Virus record (IMG/VR): IMGVR_UViG_3300032053_000095
Coordinates: 1 to 55,899 of that record
Strand: one strand, 5' to 3'
DNA from: a virus
Length of the DNA: 55,899 nucleotides
Under the pieces are notes generated by a model. That model made no database searches and had not been told where the DNA came from. It saw nothing but the letters and a program-made list of their open reading frames with translations. The first letter of the stretch is position 1. Every line of letters begins with the position of its first letter. This document shows, one piece after another, positions 47,759 through 55,899 of the stretch. Both the position numbers and the translations under genes were made by a program.

Positions 47759-49468
47759 CTATCCTATAAATTGCTGACCTGTTTTTTTAAGTAATCTTTG
47801 AAGTGGTTGAAAAATATGCTCTCTCGTAACCTTATCCCACTTCGCTTCATCTCCCTCAATAAGAGTTCCATTTATATGTACCGTTAGGTAAACATTATTT
47901 CCTGAACTTTCTCTTTCTTGCTGTTGTGGAGTTGAAACTTTTTCTCCTCCGTGAGCCATAATCATTACCGGAGTTCCTTCTGCTCCAGGAATAGTTCCTC
48001 CTCCCTGGAATTGTTGCGCTTGAATTTTAGCAACTTCTACAAGTCCAGCAGCAGTAACTAATGCAGCAGTAATAAATCCTAAAACTCCACCCTCCGCAAA
48101 TGCTTTCGTCGCTCCAAGAGCCGTATTCGCGGTTGCTTCAGCTATCATAAGAGGTTTAAGTGCTTCCCTTCTTTTTTTTGTTTCATTATCAGCATTAGTT
48201 TTTATATTTTCAACTTCTGCCGCATAACTTTGCTCAAGAGATGCTAATAATTCTTTTTTTGCTTTTTCATCTGTAACAGTTTTTTCTATCCTATCTTTTT
48301 CCGCTTTATATTTACTTTCAGAAGAATTTAATGCAGCAGTTTTTTCATTCTCAATTCCCATCGTTTGAAGTTCAAAAAGAGATTCACCTAATGCTGCCGT
48401 TCTTTCTGATACATCCATAGCACTATCTAATGTATCAAGATAAAGCTGCTTTTTCTTTTCAGCAAGTTCCTCCACGTCTTTTATTTCTTTTTCTAATTTC
48501 TCTTTTTTATCTTTCGCTTCTTTATCTCTTATTTCTTTAAGTTTTTTTGATTCTTCTTTTGAAATTTCAACTTTTATTTTTGTTACAGCAATTTCCTTTT
48601 TAGTTCCTTCTATAAATTCAAGTGCGGATTCCCTTGAAGCATCTTGAACTAACATAGTAACGTGCTTCTTTTTCCATAACTCTACATTTTCATCTTTTAG
48701 AAATTGCGTAATTTTATCAGTATCTTTTAGTTGCTTTTCAGCTTCTTTATTAGAACCTGTCAATGCTTCTGTAACTTTATTTATCGTTCCTAATAAATCC
48801 GTTAAACTAGGAATAAGAGCTTCACCAACAGTTTCTTTTAATTCATCTAAATTATTTTGGAATTGTTTTAATTGCCCTGTCCCACTTTTTGCTAATAATT
48901 CCGCTGTTCCTGAAACATGCTTTTGTAAAGTTTCTAATACCGCATTAAATCCTTTCGTTTTTAATTCATTTTCATCTACTATAATTCCATAACGTTTCAA
49001 CATATCATTTTCGCCAAGAGCTGCTTTTCCTACTATCCTAAAAGCAGTTTCTAAATCCATCCCCATAGCAGATGCAAAATCTAAAACTAATGGAGTAATA
49101 GTTTTTATCGTATCTGCCTGAACTCCCATATTTAAAGCAAGTGCCTGCCCTTCGGTAATTGCTTCATGAGTATAGGTAGTTAAAGACATTAAATCTTCTG
49201 CCTGTTTTATAAATGCTTCTCCAGTTCCTTTTCCTGTAATTCCTTGATTTCTTAAAGCGGAATTTAATTTAACCGCTGCCTGTTCTGCTTTTCCAAATTC
49301 AGTAATACAATCCTTGATCCCTTTCGCTAAAACCCCAACTGATAACATAGAACCAAGAGCACCAAAAATCTTAGTAGCGGTATCAGCACCAGAGGTAACT
49401 TTTCCAAGTTCCCCTTTTACTGAATCTCCACCAGATGCGCGTAAAATTATTTCAAGTAAAGAAGCCAT
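47759..49468 (-). CDS. Tail tape measure protein
   Basis: 569 residues. Typical tape-measure start (SVGVLAKGIKDCITEFGKAE, AAVKLNSALRNQGIT) and MGMDLETAFRIVGKAALGEN with LKRYGIIVDENEL. The middle is coiled coil (residues ~290-420, Lys/Glu-rich). A hydrophobic Ala/Gly segment at ~455-485 (ATKAFAEGGVLGFITAALVT) is a usual feature. It is short, implying a short siphovirus-type tail. Its start overlaps the chaperone-like gene's stop. Confidence 0.88.
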   Translation of the reverse strand: MASLLEIILRASGGDSVKGELGKVTSGADTATKIFGALGSMLSVGVLAKGIKDCITEFGKAEQAAVKLNSALRNQGITGKGTGEAFIKQAEDLMSLTTYTHEAITEGQALALNMGVQADTIKTITPLVLDFASAMGMDLETAFRIVGKAALGENDMLKRYGIIVDENELKTKGFNAVLETLQKHVSGTAELLAKSGTGQLKQFQNNLDELKETVGEALIPSLTDLLGTINKVTEALTGSNKEAEKQLKDTDKITQFLKDENVELWKKKHVTMLVQDASRESALEFIEGTKKEIAVTKIKVEISKEESKKLKEIRDKEAKDKKEKLEKEIKDVEELAEKKKQLYLDTLDSAMDVSERTAALGESLFELQTMGIENEKTAALNSSESKYKAEKDRIEKTVTDEKAKKELLASLEQSYAAEVENIKTNADNETKKRREALKPLMIAEATANTALGATKAFAEGGVLGFITAALVTAAGLVEVAKIQAQQFQGGGTIPGAEGTPVMIMAHGGEKVSTPQQQERESSGNNVYLTVHINGTLIEGDEAKWDKVTREHIFQPLQRLLKKTGQQFIG

Positions 49469-49893
49469 TATGCCCTCTCAAAAATAGGAGATATTTTTAC
49501 GAGTTCTTTCATTAAAAAAACTTTAATATCCAAAGTAAGTAATTTAAAAGGAAGTTCATCATCTTTCAAATCATTTTCTTTTTCTACTAATTTAGGATAA
49601 ACAATACCTTTCTCAAAAAACATTTTACAGAACGAATCAGAATCAAGGGAAAGTAAATTTTTCTTAAAATTTTCAGCTACAACTCTACTCGCATTTTCAT
49701 AATTCTGCCCAACTGCCATTTCTTTATAAATTTCTTCTTTCATTTTATCTGTAAATAAATCAATAGCAAGAATAGGTTTAATTATAAATTTCAATTTCTC
49801 TTGCTTTTCAAAAATACTCTTTTTCGGGAATTTATAAAAAACTTTCTTCAATTGCTTATCAAATTTTTCAAGGTAATCATCTTTAATTCCCAT
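49468..49893 (-). CDS. Tail assembly chaperone-like protein
   Basis: 141 residues, helical and charged, directly before the tape measure, where tail assembly chaperones are encoded. I see no obvious slippery site or second overlapping product. Assignment rests on position. Confidence 0.5.
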   Translation of the reverse strand: MGIKDDYLEKFDKQLKKVFYKFPKKSIFEKQEKLKFIIKPILAIDLFTDKMKEEIYKEMAVGQNYENASRVVAENFKKNLLSLDSDSFCKMFFEKGIVYPKLVEKENDLKDDELPFKLLTLDIKVFLMKELVKISPIFERA

Positions 49894-49908
49894 TTAAAAA
49901 CTCCTTTT

Positions 49909-49966
49909 AAAAAAAATAGAGAGCGCTTTGTGGTTGAAAAATCTACCCAACCAAACAGCGCTCTCT
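49909..49966 (-). terminator. Rho-independent terminator after the tail-tube gene
   Basis: A perfect 10-bp stem AGAGAGCGCT/AGCGCTCTCT (49918-49927, 49957-49966) with an inner GGTTG/CAACC pairing; the minus strand continues A then eight T. It would keep tail-tube mRNA above that of the tape measure. Confidence 0.88.
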
Positions 49967-50022
49967 TTAATTTGCTTCTTAAAACCGCAACCTTAATAAA
50001 GAGAGAACATTTAAATCAAAAC

Positions 50023-51438
50023 TTAATAACTCGCCGTATTGTTTTGCAAGATAACTTTTGCGAAATATCCAAGCGTACTATCATATTTTATTTTCGCACC
50101 TGCCGCAACTGTTATCCTTCCGGCACCACCAACATTAATCGGGTAAGCGGTGAAAAGCACTTTCGGAAAATACATAACTAAATCATAATAATGTGCCCCG
50201 GTAATTGCAGCACCATGAAAATATAAACACCATTCCCTTGTAGTCCATCCTGCGTAATAAGTAGAAAAATCAACAACATCTTCAGGAATAATAGTTTTAG
50301 AAATCGTTCCCGTTCTATATCCATCATTCAAAATCGCTGAAATATAATTCGTATTATTTAAAGTCGGAACTCCTACTAAACCATTATTCCAACCAAAAGT
50401 AATTGTTTCAGCTAAATTACAAGCATAAAAAACTTTAAAAACAGTAGTATTATCTGGGGTAACTGAAAAATTTGGAGTTACAGTTAATATCTCGGCAGTA
50501 TTTGAAGCAATTTTTCTACATTGATTTGCTCCAGTTCCTGCCGTAGTTAAAACAAGATACCCAGTATAAGCATTTACCGTCCAACCTGCCCCGGTATGAG
50601 TAAGAGTAGAAGTAGAACCAGCAGTAGCGGTTTCAGAAGTTGCTAATCCAACCCCTAAAATCGCATTATCCCAAATAAAAGGAGCGGTCGTTGGAAGTGT
50701 TGGAGTAGTCGCGGCAATATTAGCATAATTTTGTCCTAGCCAAGAAGCTGTTGAAGTCATAATTTTTGAACCAACTCCAAGAGTAAAAGAAAGATTATTA
50801 ATCACCATTCCTTTATATTGAAACGCCGGAGTTGCTCCCACCATATCTCTATGAACTTCAATAGTATAAGGAGGTAAAGCACAATGAGCAGGTCCATCAA
50901 GGATTTCAAAAGTATCACCTGAAGCTGCCGCCGGAGAAGTTGTCGCTATTGTTAATGCCGAAGTAGAATTTGCGGTAATTGTAACCGTCTGCCCTGCCGC
51001 AGTTCCGGTAATAATATGACACCATCTACCAATATAATCATTTGCAACCCATGGAGTTCCTGTAACATTAATGGTAGTCGCTCCTGTTCCCGCAATAGCA
51101 GTTCCAGTAGTCCTATTCCTGGTTGCAAGAGGAGTAAAAACATGAGTATAACTCCCGGTATTATTAGTGGTTATCGGGGCACCCAAAGCAGAACGAAGCA
51201 AAATTCCAACTCCTGCTGGATGAACTTCATGAGTAGTATCTCCTGCTATACTATTTAATCCTTCATAAGAAGCACCTTCATCTCTAATAGCATTTAGTGA
51301 ACCTTCTACTAAATCTTCTATCGTTAATCCAATAGATTCTGAATTATATTTCAGATAAGAAGTTGCTCCTGCTGCTGTCCCAAAAGTTACTTCTGGTGCT
51401 ACTCCTAAATGTGTCAGTTTTCCAGTCGTCCCGCCCAT
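50023..51438 (-). CDS. Major tail (tube) protein with inserted beta modules
   Basis: 471 residues, long for a tube protein. The N-terminus (LGVAPEVTFGTAAGATSYLK, then EGASYEGLNSIAGD) and C-terminus (FTAYPINVGGAGRITVAAGA) fit phage tail tube proteins. Two Gly/Thr/Ala-rich modules near residues 108-183 and 265-340 have the pattern (G/W)-x-x-N-x-Y-x-G-x-x-x-x-x-x-x-G-T-x-A/G-x-x, also seen in the capsid insertion. A strong terminator follows, in keeping with a highly expressed structural gene. Confidence 0.82.
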   Translation of the reverse strand: MGGTTGKLTHLGVAPEVTFGTAAGATSYLKYNSESIGLTIEDLVEGSLNAIRDEGASYEGLNSIAGDTTHEVHPAGVGILLRSALGAPITTNNTGSYTHVFTPLATRNRTTGTAIAGTGATTINVTGTPWVANDYIGRWCHIITGTAAGQTVTITANSTSALTIATTSPAAASGDTFEILDGPAHCALPPYTIEVHRDMVGATPAFQYKGMVINNLSFTLGVGSKIMTSTASWLGQNYANIAATTPTLPTTAPFIWDNAILGVGLATSETATAGSTSTLTHTGAGWTVNAYTGYLVLTTAGTGANQCRKIASNTAEILTVTPNFSVTPDNTTVFKVFYACNLAETITFGWNNGLVGVPTLNNTNYISAILNDGYRTGTISKTIIPEDVVDFSTYYAGWTTREWCLYFHGAAITGAHYYDLVMYFPKVLFTAYPINVGGAGRITVAAGAKIKYDSTLGYFAKVILQNNTASY

Positions 51439-51447
51439 AATACCTCC

Positions 51448-51645
51448 CTATTTTACTTTCCCTTTAGATTTATTATCTTTCTCATCTATAATCTCACTAG
51501 AACCCTGTTTTTTGCTCTGTATTTGCCCCTTCCTTTGACTTTCAAGTTGTTTGGCTATACTTTCCCCTATCTCAAATACATCTCCCTTATTTCGTCTAAT
51601 TCCTAGTATTTCTTCACTTTCAGGATATATCCATTTTATAAGCAC
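51448..51645 (-). CDS. Small charged protein, unknown
   Basis: 65 residues. A short structured start (MLIKWIYPESEEILGIRRNK) followed by a Lys/Ser/Gln-rich tail. Lies between tail-terminator-like and tail-tube genes. Not recognised. Confidence 0.6.
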   Translation of the reverse strand: MLIKWIYPESEEILGIRRNKGDVFEIGESIAKQLESQRKGQIQSKKQGSSEIIDEKDNKSKGKVK

Positions 51646-51654
51646 TTTCCCTCC

Positions 51655-52113
51655 CTAATAATTTATCTGTTCTAAAGTATTCAAACTCATTTCCGCAAAA
51701 TGACAAAGAACATCTCCCCACATTCCAGCATCAAATTTATCAAGATTAAAATTTTCTACTGTTAAAACTTTCCCTCCCAAAGTAGGATCAGCAGAAAAAG
51801 CAGTTGAAATAGCATCAATAATTCCCTGAAAAGTTGCTTCTGTTGAACCTGCATCTCCTAATGAATAATAACCCCTAATAATCCATTTCGTAATTCTTGT
51901 ATTTGACCTACTTGCTTCCCTTTCTTCATTAAAACTTGCTCTCGTTATTATATAACCATGAATTACAGAATTTGTCGTATCTTTAAAAGCAGTAATATAA
52001 GATGCGTAATCTCTTGTAAGTTTTTGAAATTTAAAAACATTAGCATCTATAACTCCAGTTGCGGATTTTAAAGTAGTATCAATTGCTCCGATAACATCAG
52101 AATAATTACTCAT
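51655..52113 (-). CDS. Tail terminator-like protein
   Basis: 152 residues. Alpha/beta pattern of tail completion proteins, with long N-terminal helix (YSDVIGAIDTTLKSATGVID), central ITKWIIRGYYSLGD, FQGIIDAISTAFS and a C-terminal strand pair. Order neck protein, this gene, tail tube is that expected of a tail terminator. Assignment mainly by position and pattern. Confidence 0.6.
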   Translation of the reverse strand: MSNYSDVIGAIDTTLKSATGVIDANVFKFQKLTRDYASYITAFKDTTNSVIHGYIITRASFNEEREASRSNTRITKWIIRGYYSLGDAGSTEATFQGIIDAISTAFSADPTLGGKVLTVENFNLDKFDAGMWGDVLCHFAEMSLNTLEQINY

Positions 52114-52616
52114 TCTTTATCCCACCGCTCAATAATTCTTTTTTCTGCTTTTTCTACCATTTTAGGAATCTCAAGTTTTCCTGCTTCCCAACCTTTTTCA
52201 AACATGTGCTTTCCTAATATTCCTGAATTAGCAATATTTCTCGCAATAGTTCTTGTAACTAAATATAAATCCGTTCCCTCTAGTCCTAATTTTGACCTCA
52301 CCCAATCTGCGAGATTATAAAAATTTGGAAAAGCATGAGTAGGGAATCCAGATTCGATAAATTCTCCATAAACAACATTAGTAAAAACTGAACCGTAAAT
52401 TCCTAAACCTGAACCTCTTATTTGTCCTCTTGCTATATTATCAACTAAATGACCTTTCCAATTCGGAGTTCCTTGTTTTACTTTACTTTCTAAAAAAGCA
52501 AGTCCTTCCTCAAAAACTTTCCTAAGTTCTTCCTCAAAAATTCTCATAGTTTTATTGAAATCTTTTTTAAGCAATCCTGAAAAATTAGTTTTAATTTCTA
52601 TCTTAAAATCCGCCAT
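52110..52616 (-). CDS. HK97 gp10-like neck protein
   Basis: 168 residues. The gp10-type pattern is visible: LAFLESKVKQGTPNWKGHLV, GIYGSVFTNVVYGEFIESGF and PTHAF, then the long terminal helix. These proteins join head connector and tail. Overlaps both neighbours by 1-4 bases. Confidence 0.8.
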   Translation of the reverse strand: MADFKIEIKTNFSGLLKKDFNKTMRIFEEELRKVFEEGLAFLESKVKQGTPNWKGHLVDNIARGQIRGSGLGIYGSVFTNVVYGEFIESGFPTHAFPNFYNLADWVRSKLGLEGTDLYLVTRTIARNIANSGILGKHMFEKGWEAGKLEIPKMVEKAEKRIIERWDKE

Positions 52617-53341
52617 TATCTTGTCCCTGAATCATGAGTTAATCTTGATAAATTTAATTCCCCAAATTTTGTATCCATATCTTTTTGAATAAATGCAGCA
52701 GAAATATCTGGAAACATATACCTCATATAAGATTCAAAAAAATTCTTTGAAATACTTCTCCATACATCACTCTTATTCCTATATTCAACAGCATCTGCTC
52801 CAATAGTTGAATCTGTAAAATATCCATATTTAGAAGCAATGCACATAGCACAAATCGAAGTTGCTAAATCACAAAATACTCCGAAATCATTATCATAAAA
52901 AAGCGTATCAGTAGCAGATGCAGCAATAGAATGTTTTACCGTAAATGTAAATCTTATAGTCCCAGAAGAAGGAGTTTCATTAAGAAATCTAACATATTTA
53001 ATACTTGATTTTTCATAATACATCCAACCATCAAAACCAATTTCATTATCTCTTGGATCTTGACTTTCATCAGCAGGATATTCTATAAATTTTATATCTG
53101 AAAATCCTTCAAGCCAAGAAGGGAAATTCGTATTATTTATAGCAATACTATAAGAACTATTTGCGGTATAATCAGAAGTTTTTAAATATGGTTTATGTTT
53201 TGAATAAATATTTATAGCATCCGTTTGAATAATAGAATCTATTTGAGCAGTAGTAAGAGGATCAGTACTTGCACCATCTCCTGCCTGCTTTAATCTTATA
53301 TCAACTGAACTATCAAAATCGGAAAGTTTATAACTACTCAT
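52616..53341 (-). CDS. Head-tail connector/adaptor-like protein
   Basis: 241 residues. The N-terminal helices (TTAQIDSIIQTDAINIYSKH) and the C-terminal helical part (LATSICAMCIASKYGYF) flank a beta domain, the layout of head-completion adaptors. Position before the gp10-like gene supports this. Overlaps by 4 bases with the signal-peptide gene upstream. Confidence 0.6.
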   Translation of the reverse strand: MSSYKLSDFDSSVDIRLKQAGDGASTDPLTTAQIDSIIQTDAINIYSKHKPYLKTSDYTANSSYSIAINNTNFPSWLEGFSDIKFIEYPADESQDPRDNEIGFDGWMYYEKSSIKYVRFLNETPSSGTIRFTFTVKHSIAASATDTLFYDNDFGVFCDLATSICAMCIASKYGYFTDSTIGADAVEYRNKSDVWRSISKNFFESYMRYMFPDISAAFIQKDMDTKFGELNLSRLTHDSGTR

Positions 53342-53583
53342 TTTTGTAATACCATATTAACTCTTAAAGTTTCAGTTAATCCTAATTTAATATCAACTAT
53401 TTTTGAAGTTGAAGGATAAACAATAACCTTAGTACATTTCGTATCTAAAACCATAATTCTTTCGCCAGGATTCACTATACCATTCCAAGATTCATTAATA
53501 GTTTTCTTATAAGTAAAAGCCGCATAAGAAACTGCCGAACAAAATATGATTCCTAAAACAAATCCGATTAAAATTTTTTTCAT
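53338..53583 (-). CDS. Secreted small protein with signal peptide
   Basis: 81 residues. MKKILIGFVLGIIFCSAVSY-AA is a Sec signal peptide. The mature part (~60 residues) is beta-like (ERIMVLDTKCTKVIVYPSTS). One of five signal-peptide proteins around the fibre genes. Function unknown. Confidence 0.7.
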   Translation of the reverse strand: MKKILIGFVLGIIFCSAVSYAAFTYKKTINESWNGIVNPGERIMVLDTKCTKVIVYPSTSKIVDIKLGLTETLRVNMVLQK

Positions 53584-53994
53584 TTAATTCTCCTTTGTTT
53601 TTATTTCGACAATTTCCTTCCAAAGTTTTTGTATATCTCCTCTTACTTCTATTTGAAATCCTTCATTTTTACTATAATGATGAGTCATTCTTTCTCCTAT
53701 TCCATCAATTCTTTCTCTTATCTCAATTAATTCATCATGAGCATTATTAAATTTTCCATCTATTTTTTCAAATCTTTTATTACCATCTTCTAATCTCTTT
53801 TCTACTTGTGTCATCTTTTCAATAAATGCATCTACTCTTAAAGTTTTAAGCGCATCTTTAACTACTACCATTTCATTTTGTAAAGTATTAATGCAATTAC
53901 TTTTAATATTAGATAAATTTTTCAAGGTAAGTAGAAACCCTGTAATAGTGCAAATTGAAACTAAAATTGATATTATAAAAATAATATTTTCCAT
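53584..53994 (-). CDS. Membrane-anchored coiled-coil protein
   Basis: 136 residues. N-terminal helix IIFIISILVSICTITGFLLT followed by ~100 residues of coiled coil (IEKMTQVEKRLEDGNKRFEK). Topology resembles bitopic envelope proteins. Located in the structural region between neck and fibre genes, which is unusual. Function unknown. Confidence 0.7.
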   Translation of the reverse strand: MENIIFIISILVSICTITGFLLTLKNLSNIKSNCINTLQNEMVVVKDALKTLRVDAFIEKMTQVEKRLEDGNKRFEKIDGKFNNAHDELIEIRERIDGIGERMTHHYSKNEGFQIEVRGDIQKLWKEIVEIKTKEN

Positions 53995-54116
53995 TATTTT
54001 ATCTCCTCCGCCGCCTCAATCAGTTCCATTTCTTCCTCTGTCAGTTGATAGTTTTCAGTTATCTCTATCAGGCTGACTACATACCCACTATTGTAGAGCG
54101 TTACTCTCTGGAACAG
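53994..54116 (-). CDS. Possible small acidic protein with non-AUG start
   Basis: An open frame (LFQRVTLYNSGYVVSLIEIT, then NYQLTEEEMELIEAAEEIK) ends in TAATG overlapping the next start. The composition is protein-like, but the only upstream starts are CTG 54116 or ATA 54125 with no ribosome site. The frame may be a remnant or use an unusual start. Confidence 0.35.
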   Translation of the reverse strand: MFQRVTLYNSGYVVSLIEITENYQLTEEEMELIEAAEEIK

Positions 54117-54121
54117 TCCGT

Positions 54122-54289
54122 TTATCCGTGTTTATGATAATATTCATAAGTATTTCGCGCCTGTTTTTCGGACATACGGAACAATCCATTAAGCCATTGT
54201 TTTATTTCTACTTCATACGCCAGACAAATATGTATGCAAACCGCCGGGATAATCGCGCAAATAACAAGCAAATATATTCCAAAACCCAT
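54122..54289 (-). CDS. Single-span membrane protein (55 aa)
   Basis: ATG 54289 behind AGGGAGG. GIYLLVICAIIPAVCIHICL is a membrane helix, followed by a hydrophilic tail with SEKQARNTYEYYHKHG. Function unknown. Confidence 0.6.
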   Translation of the reverse strand: MGFGIYLLVICAIIPAVCIHICLAYEVEIKQWLNGLFRMSEKQARNTYEYYHKHG

Positions 54290-54298
54290 AGTACCTCC

Positions 54299-54694
54299 CT
54301 ACTTTATTTTATAATAATCCGTGGGATAATCACGATATATCGTTACTGATGATACTTTTGTCGGGAATGGTTTTGAATAATCCATGTAAACATTATAATC
54401 AGCCATTTTTATTACTTTTCCCTGTGAAATCCACCCGCTTAATGATACTCTTTCAGTTGCCGACGAAATAACAACTGTCGCCAAAAGCCATTTTGTCGTG
54501 GGAGTAGCAAGGATTGATGTTACGCGATACGGCTGTCCCTTGGCAGTAGATATATTTTTTATCCCCATTGAATACAAGGCGGTTATCTGCGCGGGAGTAA
54601 AACAAGATACATTTATAAGAAACTGCTCGGCTACCTGACAAAAAGATAACGAAGAAAAAAAGAATATTACTATACCTGTAATTAATTTATTCAT
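54299..54694 (-). CDS. Secreted protein with signal peptide, unknown
   Basis: 131 residues. MNKLITGIVIFFFSSLSFC-Q is a Sec signal peptide. The mature part has beta-like segments (KWLLATVVISSATERVSLSG). Overlaps the LamG-like gene's stop by 8 bases, so the two are co-translated. Confidence 0.7.
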   Translation of the reverse strand: MNKLITGIVIFFFSSLSFCQVAEQFLINVSCFTPAQITALYSMGIKNISTAKGQPYRVTSILATPTTKWLLATVVISSATERVSLSGWISQGKVIKMADYNVYMDYSKPFPTKVSSVTIYRDYPTDYYKIK

Positions 54695-55415
54695 ACTTGG
54701 CTTTCATACTTTTATATAAATTTACTATTTGCCCGGTTGACAAAACGGCATTATATATTCCTATATCATCTATTGATCCCTTGAAATATCCTGTAAATGA
54801 AGATGCAGAACCGTCCCCATAAGCGCCTATTCCAACAATAGCGTTTGCACCGGTCCAGGGGCTAATGGCAGTAGCACCCTTGCCGGAAACAAATACACCG
54901 TTAACATAACAAGCGGCGTTTCCAACGCCGGCCACCAGGGTAAGGAAGGACCATTTACCTACCGGCAAAGAAGCGAGCGGAATATTAACATTAAACGCGG
55001 CGGGCCAACTTGCCCCGTCCCCGCCTTGCCACGCCGCGCCCTCGGTGTTATGCCAAAAAGCCCCGAAACCTTTCCCGTTCGCAGACGAAAAACAGCCCAG
55101 AGCCAGTCCGGCATTAACATTTCCCGTCCCCATTTTTATCCATTCACATATACTTATATTAGAATAATTTGCGACACCGAACGGCACAAGTATATATGCG
55201 GAACCACCAAACGAACAGGCAGAACCATATTTTCCTGTTACCCACGCAACCGAAGTTGCCGTTCCTTTCCACACATTAAGTTTGGAATCACTAATTGCGG
55301 TTCCGGTATTTTCATTAAGATGCCACACCGCGACAGCACCCGGATAGTGATTATTTTGCTGTCCCGCCATTAATGGATATGACATCAATAAACACAAAAA
55401 GAATAAGTTCTTCAT
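54687..55415 (-). CDS. LamG/concanavalin-A-like lectin with signal peptide
   Basis: 242 residues. MKNLFFLCLLMSYPLMAG is a signal peptide. The rest is one LamG-type domain: AVAVWHLNENTGTAISDSKL, ISICEWIKMGTGNV, WSFLTLVAGVGNAACYVNGV and GSIDDIGIYNAVLSTGQIVN. Such domains bind glycans and are frequent in phage tail proteins. The Sec signal is unexpected for a virion part. GC content is higher than in most of the window. Confidence 0.85.
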   Translation of the reverse strand: MKNLFFLCLLMSYPLMAGQQNNHYPGAVAVWHLNENTGTAISDSKLNVWKGTATSVAWVTGKYGSACSFGGSAYILVPFGVANYSNISICEWIKMGTGNVNAGLALGCFSSANGKGFGAFWHNTEGAAWQGGDGASWPAAFNVNIPLASLPVGKWSFLTLVAGVGNAACYVNGVFVSGKGATAISPWTGANAIVGIGAYGDGSASSFTGYFKGSIDDIGIYNAVLSTGQIVNLYKSMKAKYE

Positions 55416-55899
55416 TTATTCCCCTGTAATATTAAACTGTAATCGCTTGCCAGTACGCCCGTTCCAATGGAATCTATTGCCAAATCAAGAATATCCCCCG
55501 CTGTCAATGCAATGTTTTCTATAACCACTCCGCTATCTTTCGTATTAGTGGATACTGAAACATTCGAAGGAAGAATATAAGTAAAATTATTAGGAAGTCC
55601 GTCGGTAGGCGAAAGTTTACACACATTGAATTTAGTATCCCCGGCAGTAGAAACATATTTATTTACCGCCCTTGCCGAAGTTACCGTGCAGTCGAATGGA
55701 ACTATAAATACGGAACCCACCCCCATTGTCGATACATATACATCACCTGCCCCGGAGAACGAGAAGGTAAAGGAATCGACAAATACAGTTGGAGTCCCTC
55801 CGGTAGCCGTTACGATAACATCACCCAGACCACCAGACGGAGCCAGGGAGATACCAGACCCCGCTATAATTTTTGTTACCGATACTTCTGATCGTAAGA
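55412..55899 (-). CDS. Tail-fibre-like protein, C-terminal part, open at the right edge
   Basis: At least 161 residues without a start inside the window edge (an internal ATG exists at 55726). SVTKIIAGSGISLAPSGGLG followed by V-I-V-T-A is a classic fibre/S74-type linker motif. The C-terminal domain is beta-rich. Overlaps the LamG-like start by 4 bases. It may be the C-terminal half of the gene that begins at 503 across the window ends. Confidence 0.75.
   Translation of the reverse strand, partial: LRSEVSVTKIIAGSGISLAPSGGLGDVIVTATGGTPTVFVDSFTFSFSGAGDVYVSTMGVGSVFIVPFDCTVTSARAVNKYVSTAGDTKFNVCKLSPTDGLPNNFTYILPSNVSVSTNTKDSGVVIENIALTAGDILDLAIDSIGTGVLASDYSLILQGNK

Noticed and set aside
1-55899. CRISPR array, insertion sequences, integrase and att sites
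   Set aside because: No spaced direct repeats of CRISPR type, no transposase or recombinase motifs and no terminal inverted repeats were seen; the excisionase-like 61-residue protein alone does not indicate lysogeny.

Overview
The window is a tailed bacteriophage genome (Caudoviricetes), probably siphovirus-like: it has a large terminase, portal, MuF-type head protein, HK97-type capsid, one tail-tube protein and a tape measure, but no contractile sheath. Every convincing gene lies on the minus strand. Most genes overlap or abut and carry strong GGAGG ribosome sites. I see no integrase, tRNA, CRISPR array, rRNA or recognisable DNA polymerase. The host is a bacterium reading sigma70-type promoters; five minus-strand promoters have exactly 17-bp spacers. 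Several virion-region proteins carry Sec signal peptides and fibre motifs reminiscent of uncultivated groundwater phyla such as Omnitrophota or Elusimicrobiota; that host guess is weak inference.

Layout in transcription order, right to left. The late region is split by the window ends: terminase, portal, MuF, capsid and beta-helix protein run from about 13.1 kb to 3 kb, then fibre-like genes to position 1. The series resumes at 55.9 kb with a fibre C-terminus, a LamG-like lectin, neck proteins, tail tube, tape measure and tail tip, and ends with holin and amidase at 42-43 kb before a terminator at 41.7 kb. This reads as one continuous late operon on a circular or circularly permuted map, with the contig break inside a fibre gene. 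The early region (41.7 to about 13.4 kb) starts with a ribbon-helix-helix regulator and continues through many small proteins. It then carries a replication and recombination set: ERCC4-type nuclease, putative ssDNA-binding protein, primase-helicase, PD-(D/E)XK nuclease and RecT-like annealing protein. A tmRNA gene lies near its end.

The most striking block is 20.8-23.9 kb, four overlapping or abutting genes downstream of an iteron-like cluster. They encode a CmoA-like (carboxy-SAM synthase family) enzyme, a PP-loop ATP pyrophosphatase, a uracil-DNA-glycosylase-fold protein and a C5-cytosine methyltransferase. The methyltransferase has Arg in place of the conserved motif X Asn (GRAVPP, not GNAVPP). 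Change of the equivalent residue to Lys or Arg in M.MpeI is known to let that enzyme use carboxy-SAM. I therefore propose a natural DNA carboxymethylation system, possibly followed by amidation. One caution: the Arg199 equivalent of E. coli CmoA appears to be Glu here.

Other notable items are a tmRNA with a predicted 24-residue tag, a protein beginning with 24 Arg-Gly dipeptides encoded by a 24-copy hexamer array, a protease-scaffold-capsid fusion with a well-placed internal start, one beta-rich module apparently shared by capsid and tail tube, and about twenty short genes, many with zinc-ribbon motifs or a single membrane helix.
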